A DNA stretch of 64,000 nt from Cryptomeria japonica (lineage: Eukaryota; Streptophyta; Pinopsida; Cupressales; Cupressaceae), in assembly GCF_030272615.1 (NCBI RefSeq), contig NC_081409.1, forward strand, positions 242,121,832 to 242,185,831, given 5' to 3'. Positions 10,075 to 20,600 of this stretch are shown here, piece by piece. Within the stretch, counting starts at the first letter, position 1. Each line of letters opens with the position of its first letter. Under the pieces are notes generated by a model that was not told where the DNA came from, did not search any database, and saw only the letters and a list, made by a program, of their open reading frames with translations. A program made the translations under genes and the position numbers.

Positions 10075-10350
10075 CTATGTGTAAAACCTACGGAGGTGCA
10101 TGCTGTTGATAGGATCCTCCAAAGGTTCACCTTTTGTAGTTGAGAGCTGATATGCACCAGATCCATATGCTACTGTAATAATGTAGGGACCCAGCCAGTT
10201 TGGTTCGAACTTGTCCTTCTTCTGTCTGTCTTGTTGATTTTTAGGATTTTCTTTGAGAACAAGGTCAGCTACCTCAATTGTGCGAGGCTTGACTTTATGA
10301 TTGTAGCTACATTGTTCCTTGACTAAATGATGTGTAGCTTGAGTGACTGT
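10075..10350 (-). pseudogene. T2 integrase C-terminal domain, orphaned
   Basis: The frame ending at 10075 closes with RTIEVADLVLKEN, FEPNWLGPYIITVAYGSGAY and MHLRRFYT, matching the integrase C-termini of T3 (FESNWLGPYVIT) and T1 (FEPNYLGPFIIT). In a full element this domain follows the integrase core and may guide target choice. Here the catalytic core, RT and RNases H are gone. The frame is open upstream to 10719, but that part does not look like integrase. Confidence 0.85.
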
Positions 10351-10821
10351 CTTCCTTGATAAAGGAACTGAGATAGAATTACTAGTGTGTGGACTACACA
10401 GGCCCATATGCGTGTCACTTGAAGAAGTTTGGGCATCACTAATAGCAAAGTCCTTTGAGGAAGCTCCATTAAAGGTCCATGATGTATCGCTAGAAGGGGA
10501 TGGATGTGTGGAACAAGTGGAAGAGTTATGAAGGCTTATGATTGTGAAAAGAAGTGAAAGTAGGATAGCATGATGGAGACTTAGGATCAACAAGTATGCT
10601 TTTTGACTTAAAATTTTAGAACTTTTGCCCCCAGTTATTTTGATATTAGGGGAGATCAACTCTTGTTCATTTTGCTTCATAGGAGTTTTATCCTTGACTT
10701 TGATTTTTGTAGAGTCCAATAGCTTTTGATTTTTATTTAGACTAAAGGACTTTTCTTTATTATTGACTTTTAGATTTTTCTTTTCAAAGCTTGATTTTTG
10801 ATCCCCAATGAGTAAAGGCTT
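10351..10821 (-). other. T2 deletion-junction spacer
   Basis: Between the protease frame (ends 10822) and the orphan integrase domain lies about 470 bp that is open in one frame from 10719 but low in recognisable content (serine-rich, one hydrophobic run near SLHHAILLSLLFTIISL). In T3 the matching interval is about 4.5 kb and holds the G-patch, RT, two RNases H and the integrase core. Confidence 0.6.
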
Positions 10822-11634
10822 TTATAATTCTTGTTGATCCAAGTCTGGAAGTGGAGTGGAAATGGAATGAGTGGATGAAATGGTAAGGCTATGTGAGTTC
10901 TCCAGAGGGTTGGCGATAGACTCAATAGATTCTTTGTTGGAACCACTCTTAGGACTATTGATATCAAGAGTTGCTTGCACTGCTAGAGGAGATTTGCATT
11001 CAGACTTAGTAGCCACAACACTAGGTGGTTCACACCCAATTCCTTGGCATTGAAAATTGTTTGTAGGTTGTTCTTGTTGATAGAATACCTTAGGAGATAA
11101 TGGGAGTTGGTCAACATGAAATATATACTCACCACATCCTAGGTCTTTAATCTTGAACTTTTCTTTTAGCTCTGCTTGTTTGGATGTAGAAGCTTTCAAG
11201 GATTCTGGATCCACATATGCCGATGAAGGAATAGCTTCTCGATTGATTGGTATTGTTATTTCTGATCTATGTCGCATATTGTTGCAATATATGAATGAAT
11301 TTGGATCCGCTTTGATAGTCACTTCAACTCCATTGTGTGGAAACTTGATACATCGATGATATGTAGATGGTACTGCGTTCATCTCATGAATCCATGGGCG
11401 TCCTAGCAATATGTTGTATGTGAGATCCAAGTCTAGGACTTGACAAACCACATCCTTTGTAACTGGCCCAACTCTGAGAGGTAAGGTAATTGTACCTTTG
11501 GATGAACGCTCTTCATCATCATATGCTTTGATAGTAATTTTGTTTGTAGAATTCATAGCTTTGTCGGAATATCCCAATTGTTTAATAGTGCTCAATGTAC
11601 AAATGTTTAGACCTGCTCCTCCATCTATCAGGAC
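10822..11634 (-). pseudogene. T2 retroviral-type aspartic protease and linker
   Basis: Directly after the gag TGA the same frame continues VLIDGGAGLNICT, with the DGG active-site motif, then KAYDDEERSSKG, LPLRVGPVT, NILLGRPWIHEM and KFPHNGVEVTI, the shared protease core of all three Tat-like elements. It stays open to the stop at 10822, ending in a serine-rich linker. The protease would mature Gag(-Pol). Only the single TGA at the gag junction separates the two frames; in T1 this site is arginine (RVLIDGG), so CGA to TGA is likely, though readthrough cannot be excluded. Confidence 0.85.
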
Positions 11635-14193
11635 TCATTTGATTCTATGTTTGTGTATGAAGGCTTCAATGTGTAATGGTGCATTATGTGGCTGACTTAC
11701 AGATGCGTCATCAGCTTCTATGAATGTAAGGGAGTGTGGAATGGAAAGGTATCCCACCATGGCTTGAAATTGGTCCATGTTTAGATAAGTAGGAACAACA
11801 GTATCTCTCAAGATTTTATCAAGAATGGCTTTATGTGCGGGGGATATGTGTAAGAGTTCAAGTATGGAGATGAGCGCGGGCGTCTTCCCTAACTGTTCTA
11901 CAAGGTCATACTCAGGTTTGGTTGATGAGGAAGCAGTGTTCTTGGCTGGAGCACCTTGCAAAGTGATTTTATCTCGATGGGTTGTAACATGACATTTAGA
12001 GGTAGGTTCGGAAGAAGATCCAATGCCTTTTAAGACTATCTTGGGTCTCTGGGTAGAATTCTCAGACGCTTTGTCCTTGATGATAATAGTAGAGATGTAA
12101 TTGTCCATCGAGATGTGATTGATAGTTGAATCATAGTTATAAGATGCTCTGGTATAGTTGGTTTTGTCATCTGTGGCTTTAGCTTTTCCCTTGTCATGTT
12201 TTGGGAATGGTTCCTTAAACATCTCATGTTCTTGATTGGATGAATGTCCCTCAATCTCAATGTCACCTCTATCAATGAGATCCTGTATGATGTTCTTCAG
12301 TCGATGACAATTTCCTGTCTTATGACCCTTGCTCTTATGAAATTCACAATACTCATCATCATTCCACCAATTTGGTTTGACCTTTGGTTCATATGGCGGG
12401 AAATCTAGAATTGTGATCACCTTGTTTGCCACAAGCTTCTTGAAAACTGACTCAAGTGGTTCTCCCAATGGAGTGTACTTCCTTCGTGATCTGGAAGTTG
12501 TTTGAGTATTTACTTGATTGTTTGTAGAACTTGATCCTGAAAGGATGAATTTGGGTCGCACTGTGTTGGCATCAACAACACCATCATTGACTGTGTTCTT
12601 GTTTTTATTCCAAAATCTTGGCTTGTCTTTTCCTTTAAAGTCATCTTTGTTTTCCTTAAATATCTTAATGACTCCTTGTTCAATTAGGACCTTTTTCGTT
12701 GCTAAGCCTTTTTCGATAACGTCCTTGAAGGTAGACAAACAAGCTTTCCTTAAGTCATAACCAATCTCTTTGTTAACATTTTGGGTGAACATCTCTACCA
12801 TTTGTTTTTGTGGAATCTCACAAGAGCATCTGCTGGCTAGATTTCTCCATCTTTGTAAAAATGATGCAAAAGATTCTCCCTCTTTTTGCTTGGTGTTGCA
12901 CAAAGTAGTGACTGATATGTCTGTCTCTATATTGTAGGAGAAATGTTGAATAAATGCCTCTGCTAAGTCACCCCATGACTTAATTCCAGGTGGAAGTTGG
13001 AAGAACCATTCCATAGCTTGATCACCTAAGCTTTGTGGGAATAATCTCATCAAATATGTCTCTTCTGCTGCTACCTCAATGCAAGCTGTGAAAAATTGTC
13101 TTATGTGTGCCTTAGGATCCCCTTTGCCTCTATACTTATCAAATTTAGGCGTCACAAAGTGTGTAGGAAAAGGAGGCATTGGAATGCTCTTGTCAAATGG
13201 ATAAGGACATATGTCTCTCATTGTGTATGTTGGCTTCAGTGTATTTATGTCCTCCATTTTCTTTTGTAAGTCCCTGATTTGTTGCTCCAAATTGCTCTTA
13301 GGTGGAGATCGACTTCTTGGACCATATCCTATGTTTGAGGTACCCATTGGAGGAGGTGCATGTTGCATATATGGATGATATTGATCATACAAATGTTCAT
13401 ATGGAGGAGGTCTATAATGATGTTGCATAAATGGACCACTTGGTATAGAATCATGTTGAGGAACACCATATCTATTTTGTGCATGTATACCATACTCTTC
13501 AGGCATGTCATGTTCTATTGTGTTGCCCCCAAATTTGACATGAGGTTTCCTTGTGTCCAAATTTTGAGCATGTCTTTGAATATCCAATTGTTTTGGTGGT
13601 TGATCCTTAGCATTGATATGTGATTGAGCATATTTTTCTCCATAAGACTTCCATAATGGTCTACGAAAGTGAGTATCATATGCTTGACCATGTGTATGTG
13701 GGACCTCTGGTTTTTGAAGCAAAGCTGATGGTGATTCAGGTACCATGTGTGGTCCTCTACTTCCTCCACTATTAGGTCTCCTTTGATCCATATTGGAGTG
13801 AGGTTGTTGCAAAGGTCTATGTTCCATTATTTGAGACATGTCAAAATCATGAGGTATCTTGGCTCCACTTTGTGCCATCATTTGTAAGAAGTATTGTCTA
13901 TCCCTCCTCATTATTTCCTCAACCAATCGATTGAAATGGGGATTCATAATGGATTCTTCCACATCTGTTGAATGTACTGAAAAGTTGTCCACATTGTCAT
14001 TGTGTGTAGCATTGTTGTTTATAGTGTCCATGTTCTCAACATTTGGAATGTTTCTATAGGCATCCATGTCAGGTAATGTAGTATGATCAGAATTGAAAAA
14101 GATATCATTGTCATACTCATAAGAACTCATGTTTGCGGACTCTTGAGCCTCTTTAGTTTCTCTCCTAGATTTTTGAAGACGGGTTTCAACCAT
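11635..14193 (-). CDS. gag: T2 Gag polyprotein, 852 codons, uninterrupted
   Basis: Structural protein of the particle. Starts MVETRLQKSRRE at 14193 after a long leader. Residues 1-120 are acidic and asparagine-rich; 120-300 rich in H, P, Q, M and Y; a short coiled-coil-like segment (LEQQIRDLQKKMEDI) near 305-320; the retrotransposon capsid domain about 330-500 (ICPYPFD, TPKFDKYRGKGDP, LMRLFPQSL, WFFQLPPGIKSWGDL); then a zinc-finger variant C-X2-H-X4-H-X4-C (CEFHKSKGHKTGNC) near 625, found in all three Tat-like copies. This is the only large intact retroelement ORF in the window. It ends at TGA 11637-11635 immediately before the protease active site. Confidence 0.92.
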   Translation of the reverse strand: MVETRLQKSRRETKEAQESANMSSYEYDNDIFFNSDHTTLPDMDAYRNIPNVENMDTINNNATHNDNVDNFSVHSTDVEESIMNPHFNRLVEEIMRRDRQYFLQMMAQSGAKIPHDFDMSQIMEHRPLQQPHSNMDQRRPNSGGSRGPHMVPESPSALLQKPEVPHTHGQAYDTHFRRPLWKSYGEKYAQSHINAKDQPPKQLDIQRHAQNLDTRKPHVKFGGNTIEHDMPEEYGIHAQNRYGVPQHDSIPSGPFMQHHYRPPPYEHLYDQYHPYMQHAPPPMGTSNIGYGPRSRSPPKSNLEQQIRDLQKKMEDINTLKPTYTMRDICPYPFDKSIPMPPFPTHFVTPKFDKYRGKGDPKAHIRQFFTACIEVAAEETYLMRLFPQSLGDQAMEWFFQLPPGIKSWGDLAEAFIQHFSYNIETDISVTTLCNTKQKEGESFASFLQRWRNLASRCSCEIPQKQMVEMFTQNVNKEIGYDLRKACLSTFKDVIEKGLATKKVLIEQGVIKIFKENKDDFKGKDKPRFWNKNKNTVNDGVVDANTVRPKFILSGSSSTNNQVNTQTTSRSRRKYTPLGEPLESVFKKLVANKVITILDFPPYEPKVKPNWWNDDEYCEFHKSKGHKTGNCHRLKNIIQDLIDRGDIEIEGHSSNQEHEMFKEPFPKHDKGKAKATDDKTNYTRASYNYDSTINHISMDNYISTIIIKDKASENSTQRPKIVLKGIGSSSEPTSKCHVTTHRDKITLQGAPAKNTASSSTKPEYDLVEQLGKTPALISILELLHISPAHKAILDKILRDTVVPTYLNMDQFQAMVGYLSIPHSLTFIEADDASVSQPHNAPLHIEAFIHKHRIK

Positions 14194-15700
14194 GAACTAG
14201 GTATTGACCAAGATGTGTGAGACTAGATGAAAAATGGAAAGAGTATGGAAGACCAAGAGTTGAATGGAATGTAAATGAATCTGAAGTGTACTTGCAATGC
14301 CCAAAGTGTAAGACCAAGTATGTATGTAGTAGAGTAGGTGTGACTTCCAAAGAGAGGATAGTTTCTCTTGATGAGGTAAGTTGACCTTGACTCTAAGTAA
14401 AACCAAATGAGACCCAAAGGTAAGAAACCTTGATGAGGGACCACTTAGAAAAGTGTTGTTGTATGTAGTGTGTTGACAAAGTATGATGAGGACAAGCAAG
14501 TGACCTTTTGACTCAAGTTTAGACAAATGTGAATGTAATGTAAGGTGTAAAGCAATGATGGATTTTGTGAGACCCAAAGACAAGTTGAATGCTAGATGAA
14601 AATGTAGAGAAACAACCTAGGAAGCTCAAGAATTCCGAAACTGATTGTTCTTGTTTGCTTGACTGTAAAATTTTTCCAATTTGTGAAGTTGTGACCAAAT
14701 CTGAATGTTTGACTGTTTTTCGTGACAAGAGGACACAATGTTGATGAGGACTCAATGTTTGCAAGTGTTTAGACTCAAAATGACACCAAGAAAAGTGTGT
14801 TGTTTGATGTAAAAATGTTTTGCATACACTTGAAAACACAAAAGACAAAATGTTTTGAATGTTTAAAATAAGTCAAGCACAATTCTTATGGCTGGCCAAG
14901 ACAATAGTTGTTGATCCCACATGAGATTTTACCCCCGAGGCTACGCTATTCAGAACGGATACTTAGATGCTTGACCTCACTGGCTCCACCCTTGACACTC
15001 ACTTCTCGGGTCAGCCAAGCATCAGTCCCCACGAAAACTCCCCGTGGTGAACTTTGTATCTCTACTAAGAACCGTATGTGTGTGGGCCGCTACCAGAGGT
15101 CCGACCTCCTGCCCCAACAACTAGAAGGATTTGGGCTTCTAAAACAAAAAGGTGCTAGTAAGGGCATCCGCTCGTGTGGCCATACATGCGGCACTTTCAG
15201 CTCTGTAAATACAGAAGGCTCCCAGCCGGTAGGGGTTACGCCCTACAAATGATCAAATAAATTTGATCAAACGGGTTTATGGGGAGACATAGTGTCGGTA
15301 TGAACTAATCAGCACACGTTATTCATAGTTTTCACCATGAATACATTTGATTATAGTGGTTAGGATGAGGTGGGTTTTCCTCGCTACCACTTGGGTCATT
15401 CTCTTCTCACTAGTAGTCCTAATGACCACACGGGAAGACAGGCCCTCTAAAGATTAAACAAAAAGAGCCTATTGCTTAAGACACAAAAGACAATGATTCA
15501 ATTTTAGTGCACCAATTGAAGTGTTTTCTAGTCTATGAAAACAAGGCACATAATAAAAATCCAAAAACCCTTGCCAAGGATCTGCAACAAAGATTTATTA
15601 GTAGTTTGGATTGTTTGAAATAATCACCCCTTCCTGCAAGCACACAAGTTAGGTAAATTTTAGATCCAAAAGACTTTGTGAAATAGGGGCCTTCAATAAT
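14194..15700 (-). other. T2 leader, proximal part, with a GC-richer block
   Basis: Untranslated leader between the tandem array and gag. 14194-14880 is unremarkable. 14890-15430 is clearly more GC-rich than its surroundings, with segments such as CCCCGAGGCTACGC, GGTCCGACCTCCTGCC and CCAGCCGGTAGGGGTTACGCCC. I do not recognise it. A 114-codon plus-strand frame there has no domain and I do not call it. Confidence 0.5.
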
Positions 15701-16610
15701 GCGTTTTGTTGACCAATTCAAAGATCTGATTCATCATAAAAAAAAGACCACCTGTAAAATTTCAAGAGATTTCCAGAAATGTAAGAAAATCCAAAAAATT
15801 TGCTAATTTGCTCCAAAACTTAATTTTTTATGAAAAATCACAAAAAATTCATATAAAATGCAAAATTGATCCAAAAATATGAAATTTTTACTGGAGAGTC
15901 TTGATGGTCTTCCAAACTTGCACAAAAAATTTTCTACAACAAATCCAAGCAGTTTGTGAGATATGAGTAAAATAATGCAAAACCCTAATTTTCAAAGATC
16001 TGATTTTTGAGGAATGATTTTGCATCAAATTTAAAATCACAAAGAACAAATCCTGTGTATAATTTTGAGAGATTTCCAAAAATGTAAGAAAATCTAAAAA
16101 ATTCGCTAATTTTCTCTCAAAATTAATTTTTTATGAAAACTCATAAAAAATTCATACAAAATGCAAAATAGATCCAAAAAATCTGAAATTTTTACGAAAT
16201 CTTTCTGATACTTTTCCTGACTTGTACAAAAAAATTTATGTCAAAATTCATATCGGTTTGTGAGATCTGATCAAAATAAGGAAAAACCCTAATGTTTAAA
16301 GATCCAATTTTTAGGGAAATATTTTGCATCAAAATTAAAATCACAAAGAACAGATCCTATGTATAATTATGAGAGATTTGCAAAAGTGTAAGAAAATCCA
16401 AAAAATTCTCTCATTTTCTCTCAAAATTAATTTTTTTATGAAAAATCATAAAAAATTCATAGAAAATGAAAATGTTCTCCAAAAATTCTGAATTTTGGCT
16501 TAAGAGCTCCTGATACTTTCTTCAACCTGCAAAAAAAATTTGGTTCAAAATTTCCAAGCCGTTTATGAGATATGATCGAATCTCTCCAAGATCTTGATTT
16601 TGTGTCCAAA
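15700..16610 (-). repeat. Three tandem copies of an approximately 303-bp unit in the T2 leader
   Basis: The landmark GAGAGATTT (AAGAGATTT in the first copy) followed by TGTAAGAAAATC recurs at about 15764, 16067 and 16371, spacings of 303 and 304. Each unit also contains ATTTTTTATGAAAA, AAAATTCAT and an ACCCTAA or ACCCTAG near its end. Units are diverged despite the youth of the element, so the array predates this insertion. Confidence 0.85.
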
Positions 16611-16707
16611 ACCCTAGCATCACAAGGTTATTCTCCAAATTGTTTTACAAAATAGCAATATAGGGTTAGAAAAATCTGCAAAAAACATAGATCTAAGAAA
16701 AATCCAT

Positions 16708-16725
16708 GTCCCACGGGGCGTGCCA
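16708..16725 (-). promoter_or_regulatory. T2 primer-binding site
   Basis: Three bases inside the 5' LTR the minus strand reads TGGCACGCCCCGTGGGAC. The leading TGG pairs with a tRNA CCA end, so this is where a tRNA primes minus-strand synthesis. I could not assign the tRNA from memory. Confidence 0.75.
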
Positions 16726-16728
16726 AAA

Positions 16729-17479
16729 TGTATATGGTGAAAATGGATAACAATAATAACAATATTGAAAGGCTAAATGAATTCAACCACCAAACCCTAG
16801 CCTAACAACAACAAAGATCCACCATAACATATGAAGATTACCTAAGACAATGCAAATCACATGAAATCACAAAGATTATACCATTACATGTCCAATAGGG
16901 TTTTGATCTCCATTCTTCCTATCTCCATTGATCTTGCTTGATATATTTGCTCTCAGATTTTATGTGCACAAGAGCTCAACAAAGAACGGAATGTGGTTGC
17001 AAGTAGGATCGTAGTATAGTCAAGTCCTTAAGATCAGTGATTAGGATGATTGATTAGAATGCATAGAACGATTAGGGTTTGATAATGAAGGAAGCATCTC
17101 CTTATATAGAAGACACTATATGAAATGGAGGGATAAGATTGAGAGGTGTAAAAGGAGGTCGGCTATGATTAGAGGGTAGGTAAAAGAAATAATAAAATAA
17201 TGAAAGGGGTAGGTAGTGTAGGAATTAAGAGATGAATGACATGTGTCATGGGTAGAAAAGGTTAATGAATTAATTAAATAAATAAAGATTTATTTAATTT
17301 AGGAAAATGATAATTTAAATAAATAAATGTATTTATTTAAATGAGAAATAAGGCTAGAAGAGGATAAATGAATTAATTAAATAAATAAAGATTTATTTAA
17401 TTAATAGAAGAATTAAGCTTAGATAATTAAATAAATAAAATATTTATTTAATTAGACATGACAATTTTAGGTGTCTACA
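16729..17479 (-). repeat. T2 5' LTR
   Basis: Right-hand copy of the 751-bp LTR; on the minus strand it starts TGTAGACACC and ends CCATATACA. It carries the four U3 AT hairpins and, about 370 bases in, a TATA box on the minus strand (CTATATAAG, 17109-17101), the likely promoter for gag. Confidence 0.95.
17101..17109 (-). promoter_or_regulatory. T2 5' LTR TATA box
   Basis: CTATATAAG on the minus strand, downstream of the U3 hairpins and upstream of the primer site, at a normal place for an LTR promoter. The 3' LTR has the same box at 6501-6493. Confidence 0.6.
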
Positions 17480-19051
17480 GACACGTTCATAGAAAATTAA
17501 ATACCCAATAAAAATGCAGTGTTTGACATCGTTCAAACAAATCATTGAAAAAGCCTTAAATGTGAGAAAGGGCTCATACAGAAAGGTATCCTAAAATATG
17601 GATGTTCGGCTAACAAAACAAACAATGAGAAACCTAAATTTTGGTCAAGAAACAAAAGTGTGACCAATGATGGTGTTGTGGATGCTTGTATATTGAAAAA
17701 AGCTCAGGCAACTGTATCATTACAAGGACCAATTCAATCGTCCTTCCAAAACAAAAGTTAGTTTCAGGAAAATAACATAATGTTAAAAAATGTAAATGCC
17801 ATACCATCTACTAATACAAGATTTCCAAGAATGAACACCCATAGAAGGAACAACACGCCACTTGGAGAACCTATTGAATTAGTGTTAAAGAAATCGATAC
17901 AGACAAACATGATTACTTTGCTGGAAATTAGGGTGTACGAACCAAGTCCTTTCAAGCCAAACTAGTGGAATGACAATGACTTATGTGAGTACCATCGCAT
18001 GAAGGGCCACAAGATGTCAAGTTGTTACAAATTGAAGAACTTGATTCAGAATTTGAGAGACCAAGGTGATATCACAGTGGACACAAACGAGGGATCGACA
18101 AACACAAATCACACCATTTTTAAAGACCCATTTGTCAAGCACGATAAGGGAAAGGCATCAAGCTCAGGAACACAAGACAATAATGCAAACTATAGAAAGA
18201 TCTCATATGACTATACCATTAATGCTATCAGTGCAAAAGATGAGATAGTTGCTACTATCACTGGAAATCCAAGAGACAAAGATTGTACAGTAATCACATG
18301 TCAGTCAAAAGTTACCTTACAAGGGGTGCCATCTAATCCTCCTCCAATAATAGGAAACTATAATGTGGTTGAACAATTGAAGAAAACCCCTGCACAAATA
18401 TCCCTTTTTGAGTTACTTCACATATCACCAAATCACAAAGCTAATCTAGATAAGGCTCTTCATGACTTAGTCATTGCCCGAGATATAGGCAAACATACCT
18501 TCCAATCCATGGTGGGAAATTTGGCTACTTCTACCCGTATTGCTTTTACAAAGTGGGATGTTCCTACTAACGGGCCTTTTCACAATGACCCACTATATTT
18601 AGGGACTTATATGCATAAGAAGAATGTTATAAGGGTTTTAATAGATGGAGGAGTTGGTCTCAACATATGTACACTCATATTGATCAAGGAATTGGGCTAT
18701 TCTGAGTTCCACATTGACCCCACAAAGAGAATAAACATCAAGGTATATGACAATGAAGAACGCTCGTCAAAAGGTGTGGTTACCCTCCCAGTGCAAGTGG
18801 GACCTATTACAACTGATGTTACCTTTCAAGTCTTGGACAAAGAGCTAGGTTATAACATGCTGCTAGGTCACCCATGGATTCATGCCATGCAGGCTGTACC
18901 ATCGACATTTCACCAATGTGTCAAATTTCCATATAATGGCATTGAAATCACCATACATAGTGATCCAAACCCATTCCAACATTGTAATCATTTGAAGGTA
19001 AGTGTTGATAACCAAGTGTCTATCATTCAAGTAGCTTCGCTCATTGCATAG
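17480..19051 (+). pseudogene. T1 gag (second half) and protease
   Basis: Continues T1 gag after the T2 insertion (TFIEN), with in-frame stops near 17500 and 17563. The zinc-finger variant CEYHRMKGHKMSSC lies near 17988-18029. From 17999 the frame is open for 350 codons: a basic, serine-rich linker, the conserved block VEQLKKTPAQISLFELLHIS, then the protease RVLIDGGVGLNICT near 18635 with its DGG motif intact, KVYDNEERSSKG, LPVQVGPITTD, NMLLGHPWIHAM and KFPYNGIEITI. The frame ends at 19051. Compared with T3, whose active site is NNG, this protease core looks intact. Confidence 0.88.
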
Positions 19052-20600
19052 ATGGACTCATTAGTAATCATAGATACACAAACCGCTACACCTTGTACAC
19101 CTACAACACCCTCTTTACAGATTAAAGAAGTTCGATGCAGGGAATATTCCATAACAAATGCATCAACAATCATACAACTATCTCTCTCCTAAATCTTTTG
19201 GGAGGAATTAGTCCACTTTAACTAGACAAGACAAAGGGAAAGAGATATTTAAATACTTAGTTTGATTCTCATTCACTAGATAGGGAGACTAATAGGAAGA
19301 ATCTCTAGATGAAGATGTTAATCAATGGCTATACAGAGAAGAGGATGACATGACAATGAGCAGGCTTCCCTTAGACTAGTATGAAAATGGTTTCAAGATG
19401 TTGTAGAAACATGGTGATGGTACCACATGCTTGTGACCATAAAACAAGGGAGAATAGAGCCTATTTTACCTCAGGAGAACCCAAAGAATCAAGGTTTGGA
19501 GTAAAAACACAAGAAAAAAATAACAAAGGCCAGACAACAGACATTGGATATATTAAATAGGTCTACACAAGACTTTGAATCAGTATCTCAAAGCAATTCT
19601 TCAATAATGGTATTTTCTCCTTCATCTCAAAGAAGTGAATTAACTGAAACATACCCTATTGATGAGTCAAGTGGTGAAGATCTCAAATGCATTCTTCAAG
19701 AAACTAGTATGGCGCCATCTAGCAATATAGAACCTATAGCATCTTCATAGGCAAATGTGGTGATAGAAACTGGATTAGCACTTGAAATGAGTCCAGTACC
19801 TAGATCATGCTAATATCAGCAATAAACCTACCAAGGGAACAAGTCTAGCTCTACTAAATGATTCAAATGAACAAAGACTAGAATGTCTTATACCAGGAAT
19901 GAGGGCCTTTTCTACCATATAACAAAGGTCTACAAGTCATGGGAAATTTCCACTATTCATTACTACTTCTGAAACTTCTCTTTCTTCTATTGAGGAAGGT
20001 GGTGAACTAAATGAAGGAGCATCAGATATTGTGACATACATTGAAAGTGTGACTCATTCTCATGACTATGAATTCCCATCTCTTCATAGCTATAGCACAC
20101 ATACAATAGATAGAGCTTATGGAAATCAATCATCTGTTGATGATGGTATTGTTTATAAAGACAAGAAAATAGACCCAAAGTCAATAAAATATGTTTATGA
20201 TAGCCAGGTTTGCATGATGTCAGAAACACCACATATAGAAGAAAGTAAGGATTTATGCCTTATACATCCATATTTAATTGACTAGGGGCAACAAGAGCCA
20301 CCAAATATGATGAAGCTATAGCAAAGTTCCTAGGCATCAGAGAAAGATTTCCCTATGATGACTATAAGGCACAATTTGCCATAGATCTGGATAGAACAAC
20401 ATACTTTAGAGAGGCAAGTTCCACTACATCACTAGATCCTGATGAGAATAATAACAGTGGTAAAATAAAATTAGATGATCTTCCTATTAAAAGTTTTTCA
20501 TTACTTATGGAAAATATAGATGAATTCAATAGAGTAGAAGGGGATTTCATAAATAATATCCACTTGGCTGAGTCATTAAATCAAGAGGAGAAAGAAAATT
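19052..20600 (+). pseudogene. T1 protease-RT linker with G-patch-like segment
   Basis: Low-complexity acidic and serine-rich frames broken by stops. At 19380-19503 the pieces YENGFKML, KHGDGTTCL and, after a one-base shift, RIEPILPQ and NQGL line up with the T3 segment and follow the G-patch pattern (glycine-rich, about 45 residues, ending E-P-x-x-P...G-L-G). G-patches bind nucleic acid or helicases in other proteins. The remainder shows no domain. Confidence 0.5.

Larger units (their letters stand above)
6121..17479 (-). mobile_element. T2: young non-autonomous Tat-like retrotransposon inserted in T1 gag
   Basis: Two 751-bp LTRs in direct orientation (6121-6871 and 16729-17479) differ at three positions by eye, giving about 99.6 percent identity and a recent insertion. 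Reading on the minus strand: 5' LTR, primer site, 2.5-kb leader with a tandem array, gag (852 codons open), protease, then a jump to the integrase C-terminus, followed by the 3' non-coding region, antisense gene remnant, polypurine tract and 3' LTR. RT, both RNases H and the integrase core are absent, so it must have moved with enzymes from a relative. Complete with TSD GACAC. Confidence 0.95.

Noticed and set aside
14908-15252. 114-codon plus-strand frame in the T2 leader
   Set aside because: No domain, lies in the untranslated leader opposite to the element's transcription, and codon content looks random; treated as a product of the GC-richer block.
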